DNA of 21,574 nucleotides from Mailhella sp. (GCA_017411945.1 JAFQPD010000065.1:1-21574), one strand, 5' to 3'. Numbered from the stretch's first letter, positions 6,108 to 14,145 are shown. A program made the numbers and translations. Notes: generated by a model not told the origin, from the letters alone.

Positions 6108-6770
6108 TTATCTCCTGTATCCGTCGTAGCTGGCATCGTGCCCGTAATGGTTCTTCGCGCTGTACGGCTCCCTTACTCCGGAGTAGGTTCCTGCATTGTT
6201 GATGACGTACCAGAGGCCGTCGTCGTACTGCTTGACCCAGATGGGGCGGGCGCTGTCGGAGCCGGAGCTGTACAGGAAAAGGCGCACATAGCCCTGCTCC
6301 GGCACACATTCGCCTATCATGAGCTGGTAGCTTTCGGGCGACATGCCGTAGTCGTTCTCAGGCGAGGTCCCTTCAGCGAAACTGCGGAAAATGTGGTGAT
6401 GCCGCTTGTCGCGCAGGCGTTCGACAAAGGTGGAGTAGTAGGGGCTGCGTTCCCAGTTCGCGTCGGCATGCATGATGAAGCGCAGCATTTTGGAGGCTTC
6501 GGAACGCTTCGCCTTGTCCATGTAGCAGAACACGGCATCGAAATACATTTTTGCCGCGCCTTCAGGGGTCTGGCAGGCGGCCTGACAGCGGTCGCGGAAC
6601 TCGCTGTAATTTTTAGGGAGCCCATAGTAGGATGGGGCCGAATAGCTGGAGACGGCAGGGGCGGGAGCATACTGCTGGGGCCGGTAGATGCTGTAGAGAT
6701 CGGAAGGAACGCAGGCCGAAAGAGAAAGTGCCATGGCGGCCAGAACAAGGGACTGACGCAGAGTCTTCAT
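6108..6770 (-). CDS. Exported lipoprotein of unknown function (220 aa)
   Basis: The start at 6770 (MKTLRQSLVLAAMALSLSAC) is chosen because it gives a clear type II signal peptide with lipobox LSAC and has an AAGGAT site 6 nt upstream; the frame stays open further upstream without meaning. After a Pro/Tyr/Ser-rich linker (about 25-50), the body has an A..YFDAVFCYMDKA helix and ends with YVRLFLYSSG...WVKQYDDGLWYVIN. That pattern of helix, then strands, then a closing GLWYV strand recalls NTF2-like domains, but I cannot name a family. It is the last gene of the five-gene operon and lies 50 bp after the 358-aa gene. It is probably anchored in the cell envelope. Confidence 0.8.
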   Translation of the reverse strand: MKTLRQSLVLAAMALSLSACVPSDLYSIYRPQQYAPAPAVSSYSAPSYYGLPKNYSEFRDRCQAACQTPEGAAKMYFDAVFCYMDKAKRSEASKMLRFIMHADANWERSPYYSTFVERLRDKRHHHIFRSFAEGTSPENDYGMSPESYQLMIGECVPEQGYVRLFLYSSGSDSARPIWVKQYDDGLWYVINNAGTYSGVREPYSAKNHYGHDASYDGYRR

Positions 6771-6820
6771 GACTATCCTTGCGAAATGTGGAATGGGGAA
6801 AGCGAAGGCCTTTTCCTGCA

Positions 6821-7897
6821 TCAGTTCATCAGACCGGGCAGACATTCCTTCACGGTGCGGACGACGGCGTCTTCGTAGCCTTCGCCAGACTTGAATTCGA
6901 AATGCGTGCCGGTCTTCAGGGCGAACTGGCCACGCGGGTCGCTGGCCTTGCCGTACGGGGCGAGCATCTTCTTGTATTCCTGAAGGCATTCGTCAACGAA
7001 GCTGTCGAGCTTCTCCGTAGCCGAGATGAGCTGCGACGCCTTGGCGAAAGGATAGGGCAGCCCCTTGAGCTTGGGGGCGTAGCCCTTCATAGCCTCGCGG
7101 GCGATCTGCAGCTCCTCCTGCTTCGCCTTGATGGCGTCGAGACGCTGGAGGATGATATCCTGAGTCATGGCCTTGGCGTGGGCGTCCAGATCGTAGACGA
7201 AGCTGCCCTTGACCACGATGAGCACCTTGTTGTTGGTGGGGGAGATGCGGAAATGCTTGCCGAGCCCTACGTCCATCAGGCCCAGGTCGGCGTTCTTGAC
7301 CTGACCGGCGCGGCAGAGCTTGAACAGCTCGAACAGCCTGCTCTGCACGTTGGCCAGTTCCTTCATATGCTCCGCGCCCTTGGATTCGAACCACTTCTCC
7401 ATGGCAACGGTGGCTTCAAGCTGCTTGCCTATGTCGTACCGCCGCCAGTCGAGGAACGTCCAGTACGGCATGAGGCATCTGTATACGAAGTTGTCTATGA
7501 GGTCGCACCCTTCGTAGAGTATCTTCTTTTCCTGGTTCGTGCTGTAGCGGATCTGGTTTTCCCGCTTCTGGTGGAGATTGAACGGCGCTTCTGACCAGTG
7601 CAAAATGACCTGTCTGGTATCATGCCATTTGGTCACATCGTCGTGGACGAGGGCTCCAGTCAGCTTTTCCATATCGGACACAAGACCGGTGACGTACATC
7701 TCGATCTCTTTCGCATCGATGATGACGGGCTTGTTCTCTTCTTCCTTCTGCTTCTTCATGGCGTTCCATTCTTCCGAAGCAGACTTCTCGTCGGTGAAGT
7801 CGAACCCTTCGCCTGCCGCCAGCACTGCCGCGGAGGAAAGCAGAGAGAATGCCACACCAAAGCCGAACGCGGCCATTTTCTTCCAAAACGTATTCAT
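6821..7897 (-). CDS. Exported protein of unknown function (358 aa)
   Basis: A signal peptide (MNTFWKKMAAFGFGVAFSLL..., cleavage near residue 28) is followed by a mostly helical, Trp/Tyr-rich protein with charged stretches, for example around residues 45-60 and 255-275. I recognise no family. The ATG at 7897 has an AGGAGG site that overlaps the TAG stop of the preceding gene 10 bp upstream, so the two are probably translated together. The truncated gene at 21360 occupies the same place behind the paralog of the preceding gene and has a weakly similar PV...Y...M...L pattern after its signal peptide. The two may therefore be diverged homologs. Confidence 0.8.
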   Translation of the reverse strand: MNTFWKKMAAFGFGVAFSLLSSAAVLAAGEGFDFTDEKSASEEWNAMKKQKEEENKPVIIDAKEIEMYVTGLVSDMEKLTGALVHDDVTKWHDTRQVILHWSEAPFNLHQKRENQIRYSTNQEKKILYEGCDLIDNFVYRCLMPYWTFLDWRRYDIGKQLEATVAMEKWFESKGAEHMKELANVQSRLFELFKLCRAGQVKNADLGLMDVGLGKHFRISPTNNKVLIVVKGSFVYDLDAHAKAMTQDIILQRLDAIKAKQEELQIAREAMKGYAPKLKGLPYPFAKASQLISATEKLDSFVDECLQEYKKMLAPYGKASDPRGQFALKTGTHFEFKSGEGYEDAVVRTVKECLPGLMN

Positions 7898-7906
7898 GCT
7901 CGCCTC

Positions 7907-9232
7907 CTAGAAACGCGCCGCGTAGTCTTCCACATACCAGCGCCCGGCATCGCCGCCCTTGCGGATGAGCTCATGCGGGTGCTTGCCGCCCACCTGCTTG
8001 CCGTTCGCGTCGAAGGCGCGGCTGGTAACGGTGGCGCGCTCTTCCATCTCGCCGGCCATCTTGACCAGCTTGGAGCGGTCGCTGTCGGTGAGGAAGAAGT
8101 TCTCGTCGGCGTCGCGGCTGTCGTGCCCCTTGACGACCTTGATCTTGGCCTTGTCGAACACCGCATGGACGTACTGCCTCTGGAAGCGTTCCTGATGCAG
8201 ATCCCAGTGGTAGCGGACGAGCGACTGCCCTGTGGGCGTCTCCTGGCGCGCGGGGTTGATGCACTGCTGGTAAAGCTCGAAGTTCTTTTCCTTGATGGCA
8301 GACTGGAATATCTCCATCAGCCCTTCGGGCGAAACGTCCGGCGGAACGGACTTCACCGTATACCAGCTCTGCTTGATATCGTTCACGGCCTCTTCGCCCA
8401 CGAAGGCGCCGGACAGCTCGTGCTTCTCGTCGTAGCTGGCCATGACACGGCCATCCACATACAGGCTGTCGGGCTGCACCACCCAGCCCCAGGAGAAGGG
8501 GGCCTTCTTGTTCTGGCTGGCGTCGGGCGATTCCATGACCACGCCCGTTATCTTGCCCAGCACCTTGAAGGATATGGTATCGCCGATGGAGGCGTCCACC
8601 TGGCGGCGGAAACGCTTCACGGCCTCGTAGGGGGCAAGCCAGCGGCGGGAGTTGAGCTGGATGAAGTAGAAGCCGGTGGAAGGCTTGCCCGCAAAGGCGT
8701 ATTCGCCCGTGGCGCCGACGAACTGATTGGCAGGATAGACCACCTCGTCGATGACGACGTGCTTGCCGATGATCTCGGACGGCGTCACTTCCATGGGGTC
8801 GGGAGCGGGAAAGGCCGGGGAAAGCACTTCCACTGTGGCCAGCTTCTTCGTCCATGCCTCCTTGCTCTGGCGGCCGAAGCGTTCACGCATCTCCTGCTCA
8901 TTGCGGAGATAGGCCGTCATGTCGGGCGTTATCTCCATATAGTCGCCCTTGCTCTTCAGAAGGGCCGTGCGCGTGCGCTGGAACAGGGCCTTTACGGCAG
9001 GATCGTCCGGGAAGCCCTGCACGAGGCGTTTCACGCGGTCCACGGCGTCGCGCTTGTTGCGGTAATGGGAAGCCGCCCCGCCGTGCTGGTGGGAAACCTC
9101 TTTCTCAAATTCTCTGAGATAGTATTCCGCACGGGAGACCTCGTTTTTCGGCGCAAGCGCGGCCGCAGACGCAGACGGCGGCAGGCACGCTGAGCCAAGC
9201 AGGATGCAGACGGCAAGAAGGATGTTTTTCAT
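7907..9232 (-). CDS. Exported three-part protein, paralog of the 20020-21330 gene (441 aa)
   Basis: The start at 9232 (MKNILLAVCILLGSACLPPS) gives a signal peptide and has a GGAGGT site 6 nt upstream. The mature protein has a helical N-terminal part (to about 170), a beta-rich middle with GKHVVIDEVVYPANQFVG, APYEAVKRFRR and LGKITGVV, and a C-terminal part from MEIFQSAIKEKNFELYQQCI to the closing GRWYVEDYAARF. The C-terminal pattern resembles NTF2-like domains and the middle could be an OB-like barrel; both are inferences. It aligns along its whole length with the 436-aa protein at 20020, sharing AIKEKNFELY, RYHWDLHQERFQ and WYTVKSVP. It sits between the SH3-like gene and the 358-aa gene. Confidence 0.85.
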   Translation of the reverse strand: MKNILLAVCILLGSACLPPSASAAALAPKNEVSRAEYYLREFEKEVSHQHGGAASHYRNKRDAVDRVKRLVQGFPDDPAVKALFQRTRTALLKSKGDYMEITPDMTAYLRNEQEMRERFGRQSKEAWTKKLATVEVLSPAFPAPDPMEVTPSEIIGKHVVIDEVVYPANQFVGATGEYAFAGKPSTGFYFIQLNSRRWLAPYEAVKRFRRQVDASIGDTISFKVLGKITGVVMESPDASQNKKAPFSWGWVVQPDSLYVDGRVMASYDEKHELSGAFVGEEAVNDIKQSWYTVKSVPPDVSPEGLMEIFQSAIKEKNFELYQQCINPARQETPTGQSLVRYHWDLHQERFQRQYVHAVFDKAKIKVVKGHDSRDADENFFLTDSDRSKLVKMAGEMEERATVTSRAFDANGKQVGGKHPHELIRKGGDAGRWYVEDYAARF

Positions 9233-9272
9233 AAGACCTCCGCAACAGGAGTTTTCGCACACGAGGGGCGTT

Positions 9273-9968
9273 TCAAGGGGAGAGATTCTGCTTCAGCCAC
9301 GCTTCAGCCTTCGCCCCGTCGGCTCCGAAGTCCGTTCCGGCAAAGGCTTCCGCCGGCACAGAGCCGGCAAAGCGGATGCGTTCGCCATCCACGGCCTTCC
9401 ACAGGCCCACGCAGGCCCTCTGCCCTTTGAGCACGTTGAAGAGAAGGTATTCCTCCCCGGCCGGCAGCACAGTGTCGGCCCTGTCGATTTCCTGAGGGAA
9501 GAAGCAGAGCTTTTCATCGGAATAGGCGGGAACAGCCTCCGCAGGGCGCACGGCGGGAAGGAGCCGGGGCGCGAAGCTGAGCGTGCGGAAGAAAAGGCTG
9601 TCGGCCAGTTCCGCCTCCTTTCCGTTCAAGGCGCGCGTGGTCACGAAGTCGCTGCGTATCCAGCAGGCCCGTTCGAGCTTGAAGAGGGCCGTATCCTCCT
9701 GCTGCTCTATCCTGGCAAGGAGCCTGAACCACGGGACCCCCTCCCCGTCCATGCTGGGCACGGAACTGGCGATGAAGCGGCTCCCCCCTTTCTCGCGGCT
9801 GGCAACGCCCACGATGGCGAACTCGGTGCCGGCGCCAGCGCGCAGGCGCACGCCCGTGGCCTGTATGCTGAGATGTATCATCTCCTTAACATTGGAAGGA
9901 GCATCGTCGGCAAAGGCCGGAGAGGCCAGGGCCATCAGCAGAATGAGCATGAAAAGCGGCAGACGCAT
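9273..9968 (-). CDS. Exported protein with bacterial SH3-like domain (231 aa)
   Basis: The start at 9968 (MRLPLFMLILLMALASPAFA) gives a clean type I signal peptide with an AFADD cleavage region and a GGAGGA site 7 nt upstream. Residues about 33-100 contain IQATGVRLRAGAGTEFAIVG, the usual start of a bacterial SH3 (SH3b) domain, which often binds cell-wall peptides. The remainder has no motif I recognise. It is the second gene of the minus-strand operon, 36 bp after the His-rich lipoprotein gene and 40 bp before the 441-aa gene. Confidence 0.8.
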   Translation of the reverse strand: MRLPLFMLILLMALASPAFADDAPSNVKEMIHLSIQATGVRLRAGAGTEFAIVGVASREKGGSRFIASSVPSMDGEGVPWFRLLARIEQQEDTALFKLERACWIRSDFVTTRALNGKEAELADSLFFRTLSFAPRLLPAVRPAEAVPAYSDEKLCFFPQEIDRADTVLPAGEEYLLFNVLKGQRACVGLWKAVDGERIRFAGSVPAEAFAGTDFGADGAKAEAWLKQNLSP

Positions 9969-10004
9969 GGACTGTTCCTCCAAAGTGCGGGGATGGGGGG
10001 CGGA

Positions 10005-10508
10005 TCAGCGGTTGTGCGGCGGGGCGTTGTCGAGCTTATAAGGCCCGTTGCCGGACGACTGGACACGCTGGGGCTTGGATGGAGCAGGACGAGTCGAAGT
10101 GGCACGCTGGGGCTTATGCGGAGCCGGGCGGGGCGAGGTGGCGTGCTGGGGCTTATGCGGCGCAGGCCGGTGGACGGCAGGCGCAGGCTTGTGATGGGGC
10201 GGCTTATGGTACGCCGGCGGCTTGGGGTGATGCTTGGGCGGCTTATGATACGCCGGAGGCTTGGGATGATGCTTGGGCGGCTTGTGGTACGCCGGAGGAT
10301 GGTGCGGCCTGGGAGGTGCAGGCTTGTAATGGTGATGCTTGGGAGGAGGAGCAGGCTTGTAATGGGGGCGATGATGCGGCGGGGGCGGCGGGGCGTGATG
10401 GTAGCCCGGGCGGCCGTCGTCAACGATGATGACGTCATCTGCCGGGATGACGCAGCCGATGAGGGAAGCGGACATCACGCACGCGAGCAGAGCAGGGATA
10501 AAACGCAT
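10005..10508 (-). CDS. His/Pro-rich repeat lipoprotein (167 aa)
   Basis: The start at 10508 has a GGAGG site and gives a lipoprotein signal with lipobox SLIGC (Cys 19). The mature protein is low-complexity: about two dozen His, many Pro and Lys, and tandem 13-residue units of the type PPAYHKPPKHHPK, followed by PAPHKPQRATS-like units. Such His clusters can bind Ni, Zn or Cu, and Pro-rich chains can span the periplasm or attach to peptidoglycan; neither role is shown. It is the first gene of the five-gene exported-protein operon. The DNA carries matching 39-bp tandem repeats, so copy number may vary between strains. Confidence 0.75.
   Translation of the reverse strand: MRFIPALLACVMSASLIGCVIPADDVIIVDDGRPGYHHAPPPPPHHRPHYKPAPPPKHHHYKPAPPRPHHPPAYHKPPKHHPKPPAYHKPPKHHPKPPAYHKPPHHKPAPAVHRPAPHKPQHATSPRPAPHKPQRATSTRPAPSKPQRVQSSGNGPYKLDNAPPHNR
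10201..10298 (-). repeat. 39-bp tandem repeats in the His/Pro-rich lipoprotein gene
   Basis: Units start at 10201, 10240 and 10279 (the last partial). The full units differ at only a few bases and encode 13 residues each, so the reading frame is kept when a unit is gained or lost. Confidence 0.8.
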
Positions 10509-10843
10509 AGGGCCTCCTTTCATGAAGGACTGAGATGCTTATGACATGCCTTATATGCTCCAAACATGGCACAGCCGCAGGGATACCGCAATCACTCCCG
10601 GAGTGAATTTGCCTTTTCCGCCCTAAAAAAACGCCGCCTCCGCCGGAAATGGCCTCTCTCTGCATTTTCACTCCTCAGGCGATAGCCCTGCCCGCGCTTC
10701 CGTCCTATGATGGCGAGAAGAGCAGGAACAGCGTTCCCCGCTGCGTGCCGTTCTCGCCCGCCATAGCAGAATCGGATATCGGACAGGGGCGTCGCGGAAG
10801 CAGGCCGCGCAGGGAACGCCCCTCTGCTCTCTGGCAGAACGCA
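10509..10843. other. Non-coding stretch upstream of the exported-protein operon
   Basis: I see no supported gene. The stretch should hold the operon promoter and contains the palindrome at 10592-10606. A TATAAG-like element lies at about 10550-10555 on the minus strand, but no convincing -35 was found, so the promoter is not called. Confidence 0.5.
10592..10606. promoter_or_regulatory. 15-bp palindrome upstream of the exported-protein operon
   Basis: TCACTCCCGGAGTGA is perfectly symmetrical around one base and lies 84 bp upstream of the first gene of the operon. It may be an operator. Its half-site resembles that of the palindrome at 13890-13906 (ATCA.TCC), but the spacing differs. Confidence 0.35.
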
Positions 10844-10875
10844 GAAAGCCCCCTCCGCACAGGAAGGGGGCTTTC
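10844..10875 (-). terminator. Terminator hairpin after the LuxR-type regulator gene
   Basis: GAAAGCCCCCT (10844-10854) pairs perfectly with 10865-10875 around a 10-nt loop, about 27 bp beyond the stop of the regulator gene. The U-tract is short (TTTC), as is common in GC-rich genomes. Confidence 0.7.
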
Positions 10876-10901
10876 GTGAATGCGAAGGGGAGCCTGCCCG
10901 T

Positions 10902-12488
10902 TCAGCTCTGCTGGCTCCTTTCGGCGGGGCCCATCATGTTGATGAAGATGAGCAGCTCCTTCCGCGACGACACGTTGAGCTTGGTGTAGATGCGCCTGTT
11001 GTGCGACTTCACCGTATGGATGGAAAGGTGCAGATGGTCGGCGATCTCCTGCGCCGAAAGGCCCTTCATATAAAGGTTGAACACCGCCCTTTCGGCCTTG
11101 CTCAGCGTTTCGATATTGCTGAGGAAGGCATGGTATTCCGTCATATCGGCCTGGGCTTCCTGAGCAGGGGCCGAGGCGTCGCTCCGGCTGAGGTATTCTA
11201 TGAGGTCGTCTATCTCTGGTATCTCCGTCCTCTCCGCCTTGCCGGCGGTGATGGAGTCGATCCTTTCAAGGATGGGGTTGATGAAGCGGCGGCTGATGAG
11301 GTAGCTCAGCAGGTACGACAGCACGAGGAACACCGCGCCGAATACGGCCATCTTCATATATTTCATGTGGATGCTGAAAATATGGGCCGATTCGGGAACC
11401 AGCAGGGCCACTACCCAGCGGTTTGCATCGTCCAGCGGCGAAAGCCGTATTTCATGCTCAAGCCCCACAAAGCATTCCTGCGGCGAAATGTAGCGGTTCA
11501 GCGCGCCCTTCCGTTCCGTGTGGAGCGATTCGCTGAAGGATTCGGAAAAATTGTCGGCATAGGCTCCGCTGTTCAAGCCTTTGGAAGGCGCGAGGAGCTC
11601 GCCTTCGCGGCAGACGAGAAGCCCCGTCACGGGAAGGGAGCTGGGCGACTCCAAAGGGAAGATGAGCCGGAAATACAGCGAGTTTATCTCCAGCCCGCAA
11701 ATGCCCATGAATTCCCCCTTGCGGCTCATCAGGGGCACGCCGAGCATGATCATGTTCTCCCACGTTCCCGCGAAGTTGATGCGGGGGGAAAAGAAGAAGC
11801 AGCTTTTGAGGTCCGGCACGGCATTCTTCTTCAGCGTATCGAACATGTCCAGCCTGCGGAGGGAGAATTCCAGCTCCCAGCGGTTATGGAAGTCGTGCTT
11901 ATGGCGTGAGCCCACTTCATGCATGCCGCGGGCGAACAGAAGTATGGGGGCTATGGGGTCGCAATTGTTGATGTTGGCTATTTTGAGGTAAACGCCGGCC
12001 CGGGAAAGCTCGGAATCCGGGATGGAGGTGTTCACCGTGGCGTCGAACACCACGAAAACGCCGCTGCAGCTGGCAAGGCCCAGGGTCTGTTCCAGAATGC
12101 CGTACGAACGCTCCTCAAGGGCTTCGATGAGCTTCGGATCGTCGGAAAGGTCGGCCATGCTGGCGTTCCTGTCCTCAAGCTCCTGCTCCAAGGCGGCGGA
12201 AAGCCGCTGGGAAAGCAGTATGCCATGCCCCGCCAGCTTGCTGAAGGAACTGGCGATGCGCCTGTCGTAGTCTTCAAGGAGCACGTCGAGCTGGGCGGCG
12301 ATGCCGTCCTTTTCCGAGGGGAGGGCCCCCAGAAGGGAAAGCAGGAAAAACGTGCAGCCCAGAAGCACCGTGGAAAGGGCGAGTATGTAAACGTGCAGAC
12401 GCCCTTTGAAACTCAGGAAGTTCTTGTCCTGACTTCTCAAAAGGCGATACAGTTTTCTGTGGTACTCGAAAAACTCGTGAAACCTCAT
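10902..12488 (-). CDS. Membrane-anchored LuxR-type transcriptional regulator with extracytoplasmic sensor
   Basis: This 528-aa protein has a membrane segment at about 32-54, a large extracytoplasmic sensor region (55-375) of Cache-like size and layout, a second membrane segment at about 380-398, and a short HAMP-like linker. A C-terminal LuxR/GerE helix-turn-helix spans 458-518 and includes LSAQEIADHLHLSIHTVKSH. It is thus a one-component receptor that would bind DNA from the membrane, or after cleavage. The ATG at 12488 forms an ATGA overlap with the stop of the solute-binding protein gene; an in-frame GTG at 12503 is less likely. The coupling suggests that the two proteins act together in sensing. 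No kinase domain is present. Confidence 0.85.
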   Translation of the reverse strand: MRFHEFFEYHRKLYRLLRSQDKNFLSFKGRLHVYILALSTVLLGCTFFLLSLLGALPSEKDGIAAQLDVLLEDYDRRIASSFSKLAGHGILLSQRLSAALEQELEDRNASMADLSDDPKLIEALEERSYGILEQTLGLASCSGVFVVFDATVNTSIPDSELSRAGVYLKIANINNCDPIAPILLFARGMHEVGSRHKHDFHNRWELEFSLRRLDMFDTLKKNAVPDLKSCFFFSPRINFAGTWENMIMLGVPLMSRKGEFMGICGLEINSLYFRLIFPLESPSSLPVTGLLVCREGELLAPSKGLNSGAYADNFSESFSESLHTERKGALNRYISPQECFVGLEHEIRLSPLDDANRWVVALLVPESAHIFSIHMKYMKMAVFGAVFLVLSYLLSYLISRRFINPILERIDSITAGKAERTEIPEIDDLIEYLSRSDASAPAQEAQADMTEYHAFLSNIETLSKAERAVFNLYMKGLSAQEIADHLHLSIHTVKSHNRRIYTKLNVSSRKELLIFINMMGPAERSQQS

Positions 12489-13825
12489 GGCCGTTCCATG
12501 CACTCCCTGAATTCTCTGAACATGGCGTCAAGCGTTTCCTCGCTTGGCTCCGTTCCGCCATGGCTGGCTATCCAGCGTTCGAAGAGTGCCATCTGCTCTT
12601 CGCAGAATTTCTTTTCCAGTTCGCCGTATCCGTCGAAAAACGGCAGCTTGTAGAAGCTGTATTCCCTGTGCAGCCGGTTCACGGTCTTGTAGAGTTCCTG
12701 AGCCTTGTCCTCAAGGCCATCGAGGCTGTCGGCCTTGATGATGTGGGAGAAAGCCTCGCCCTTCACCGGCAGATAGCCCGTGGCAAGGACGAAGGGCACG
12801 TTGTTCTCCTCCTTCGTGAGCCATCGGGCGAACACGGAGGCCGCGTATTCCTTGGCCTTGGTGGACTTGGGCATGCAAAGGCTGGAACCGGCAAGGATGG
12901 TCAGGGGCTTGGCCCCGCTGAACCTGGGCACGGGAAGGATGCGGAGCTTGAGCGGCAGGTGGGTGTTGTCCGGGAAGGTCATGAAATCCTTGAAGTACAG
13001 GATAGAGGCCGTGGACTCCACGCCGCAAAGGGTCTCGCCAACAGTCATGGCGGCGGTGGAAAAGCAGTTCAGCATGCACACATGGCCGGACAGCGCGGCC
13101 CGGGCGAGCTTTTTCCATACGCTGGCGAACTGCGGCGAATCGAAATTCACCTTCCTGCCGGAGAAGAATTCCCCGCCAAGGGCCACGGTGTTGAGAAGGC
13201 TGTAGTGCATCCATTCGTCGTACTTGAAGAACGCCTTGCCGCCGGACCACCTGTGGTAGGCTTCCGCGGCCTTGAACATGCCTTCCCAGGTGATGAGGTC
13301 GTCGTAGGTCAGGCCCGTCTCGGCGGAGAACCTGTCGAAGATGGTGGCGTTGACGAAAAGCGCGCGGGACGACTTGGCCACTGGGAACATGACCTGCCTG
13401 CCGTTGAAAACGCCTTCTTCGAGGAAGGCGGGCACGAAGGTCTTCCGCTCTTCCGGGGAAATGTGCTCGTTCCAGTCGGCGAAGCGTTCCGGCCCAATGG
13501 TCAGCACGGTCTTGGGGTAGGTCACGAAGATGTCGGGCAGCACTCCGGCCCCGGGCTCGCCCTTGGCGGCGGCTACCAGCGGGAAGTGTATGGCCACGGT
13601 GTTGGAAAGGGAGGTGACGTTGACGATGATGCCCTTCTCCTTGCCCTCGGTCAGGTTGAAGCGTTCCACCAGCCTGTTCATGGGGGAGTCGGCCTGAGCC
13701 CCGTACACATGCCAGAAGGAAAGCCTTACGGGCGAGCCGGGGTCGAGCAGGGAATCCCGGCATCCGGAAAGCAGAAGAGCGGTACAGACGACTGGCAGAA
13801 GAAGCGAAAAGAAGCGCGCAAACAT
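12485..13825 (-). CDS. Family-1 extracellular solute-binding lipoprotein
   Basis: This 446-aa protein has a lipoprotein signal (LLLSGC, Cys 22) and an SBP family-1 (sugar / glycerol-3-phosphate type) layout. It starts with VRLSFWHVYGAQADSPMNRL and has LPDIFVTYP at about 97-105, a hinge region around FPVAKSSRALFVN, and a helical C-terminal lobe ending near FREFRECMERP. These proteins usually deliver ligands to ABC permeases. No permease or ATPase gene is nearby; instead it is coupled by 4 bp to the membrane LuxR-type regulator. It may therefore serve as a periplasmic ligand sensor. The ribosome site is weak. The ligand is unknown. Confidence 0.85.
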   Translation of the reverse strand: MFARFFSLLLPVVCTALLLSGCRDSLLDPGSPVRLSFWHVYGAQADSPMNRLVERFNLTEGKEKGIIVNVTSLSNTVAIHFPLVAAAKGEPGAGVLPDIFVTYPKTVLTIGPERFADWNEHISPEERKTFVPAFLEEGVFNGRQVMFPVAKSSRALFVNATIFDRFSAETGLTYDDLITWEGMFKAAEAYHRWSGGKAFFKYDEWMHYSLLNTVALGGEFFSGRKVNFDSPQFASVWKKLARAALSGHVCMLNCFSTAAMTVGETLCGVESTASILYFKDFMTFPDNTHLPLKLRILPVPRFSGAKPLTILAGSSLCMPKSTKAKEYAASVFARWLTKEENNVPFVLATGYLPVKGEAFSHIIKADSLDGLEDKAQELYKTVNRLHREYSFYKLPFFDGYGELEKKFCEEQMALFERWIASHGGTEPSEETLDAMFREFRECMERP

Positions 13826-13889
13826 CCCATGCCCCGTGTTTAGAGTAGGAAATCTTTCATTGTATTATCTCAATTAAAAAAATATGTAT

Positions 13890-13906
13890 ATCATCCCAAG
13901 GATGAT
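13890..13906. promoter_or_regulatory. 17-bp palindrome between divergent genes (possible LuxR-type operator)
   Basis: ATCATCC-CAA-GGATGAT is perfectly symmetrical. It ends 3 bp before the -35-like element of the plus-strand promoter and lies about 65 bp upstream of the solute-binding protein gene. LuxR-type regulators bind palindromes of about this size, and such a gene lies in the adjacent operon. The binding link is inferred. Confidence 0.5.
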
Positions 13907-13908
13907 TT

Positions 13909-13939
13909 TTGACGACACCAACACGCAACATGCTATAAT
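13909..13939 (+). promoter_or_regulatory. Extended -10 promoter for the TMEM43 / nucleotidase genes
   Basis: TATAAT at 13934-13939 is preceded by TG at the extended -10 position (TGCTATAAT). A TTGACG -35 element lies 19 bp upstream, a slightly long spacing that an extended -10 can tolerate. It predicts a leader of about 200 nt before the ATG at 14146. Confidence 0.65.
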
Positions 13940-13945
13940 CATTAT

Positions 13946-14145
13946 TCTTGTTTATATCGAAAATTTCACTCCCCCAAAGGCCCCGGCGCCGGCCCCAGAA
14001 GGCCGAACAGAGTTTGCCTTTTGGGAGCATGCCCTTTTTTCTGCGCGCGGGCGGCTATTTCATACTCGGAGCAATAGGCACGGCTCTGAAATTTTCCTAT
14101 CCTCAATGCAAATCTCCCCGCACATGGGGGCATAGGAGGTATCGT
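13946..14145 (+). other. About 200-nt untranslated leader
   Basis: No gene is supported here. The leader contains a GC-rich palindromic stretch near 13980-14000 and a run of six T at 14034-14039. A short frame in it lacks a good ribosome site. I recognise no riboswitch, but the length is notable. Confidence 0.4.

Noticed and set aside
5988..6878. Plus-strand open frame over the lipoprotein gene region
   Set aside because: It crosses the terminator hairpin and lies antisense to a lipoprotein gene with signal peptide and ribosome site.
7598..9193. Long plus-strand open frame (531 codons) opposite the 441-aa gene
   Set aside because: It is antisense to genes with signal peptides, ribosome sites and a paralog, and has a composition biased as a GC-rich shadow frame would be.
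10201..10298. CRISPR-like repeat array
   Set aside because: The repeats are directly adjacent, with no spacers, and lie in frame within a coding region.
9204..10544. Plus-strand open frame opposite the SH3-like and His-rich genes
   Set aside because: It is a repetitive Arg/Gly-rich shadow with no ribosome site that spans two real minus-strand genes.
12485..13825. Complete ABC import operon
   Set aside because: Only the binding protein is present; no permease or ATPase gene was found on either strand in the window.
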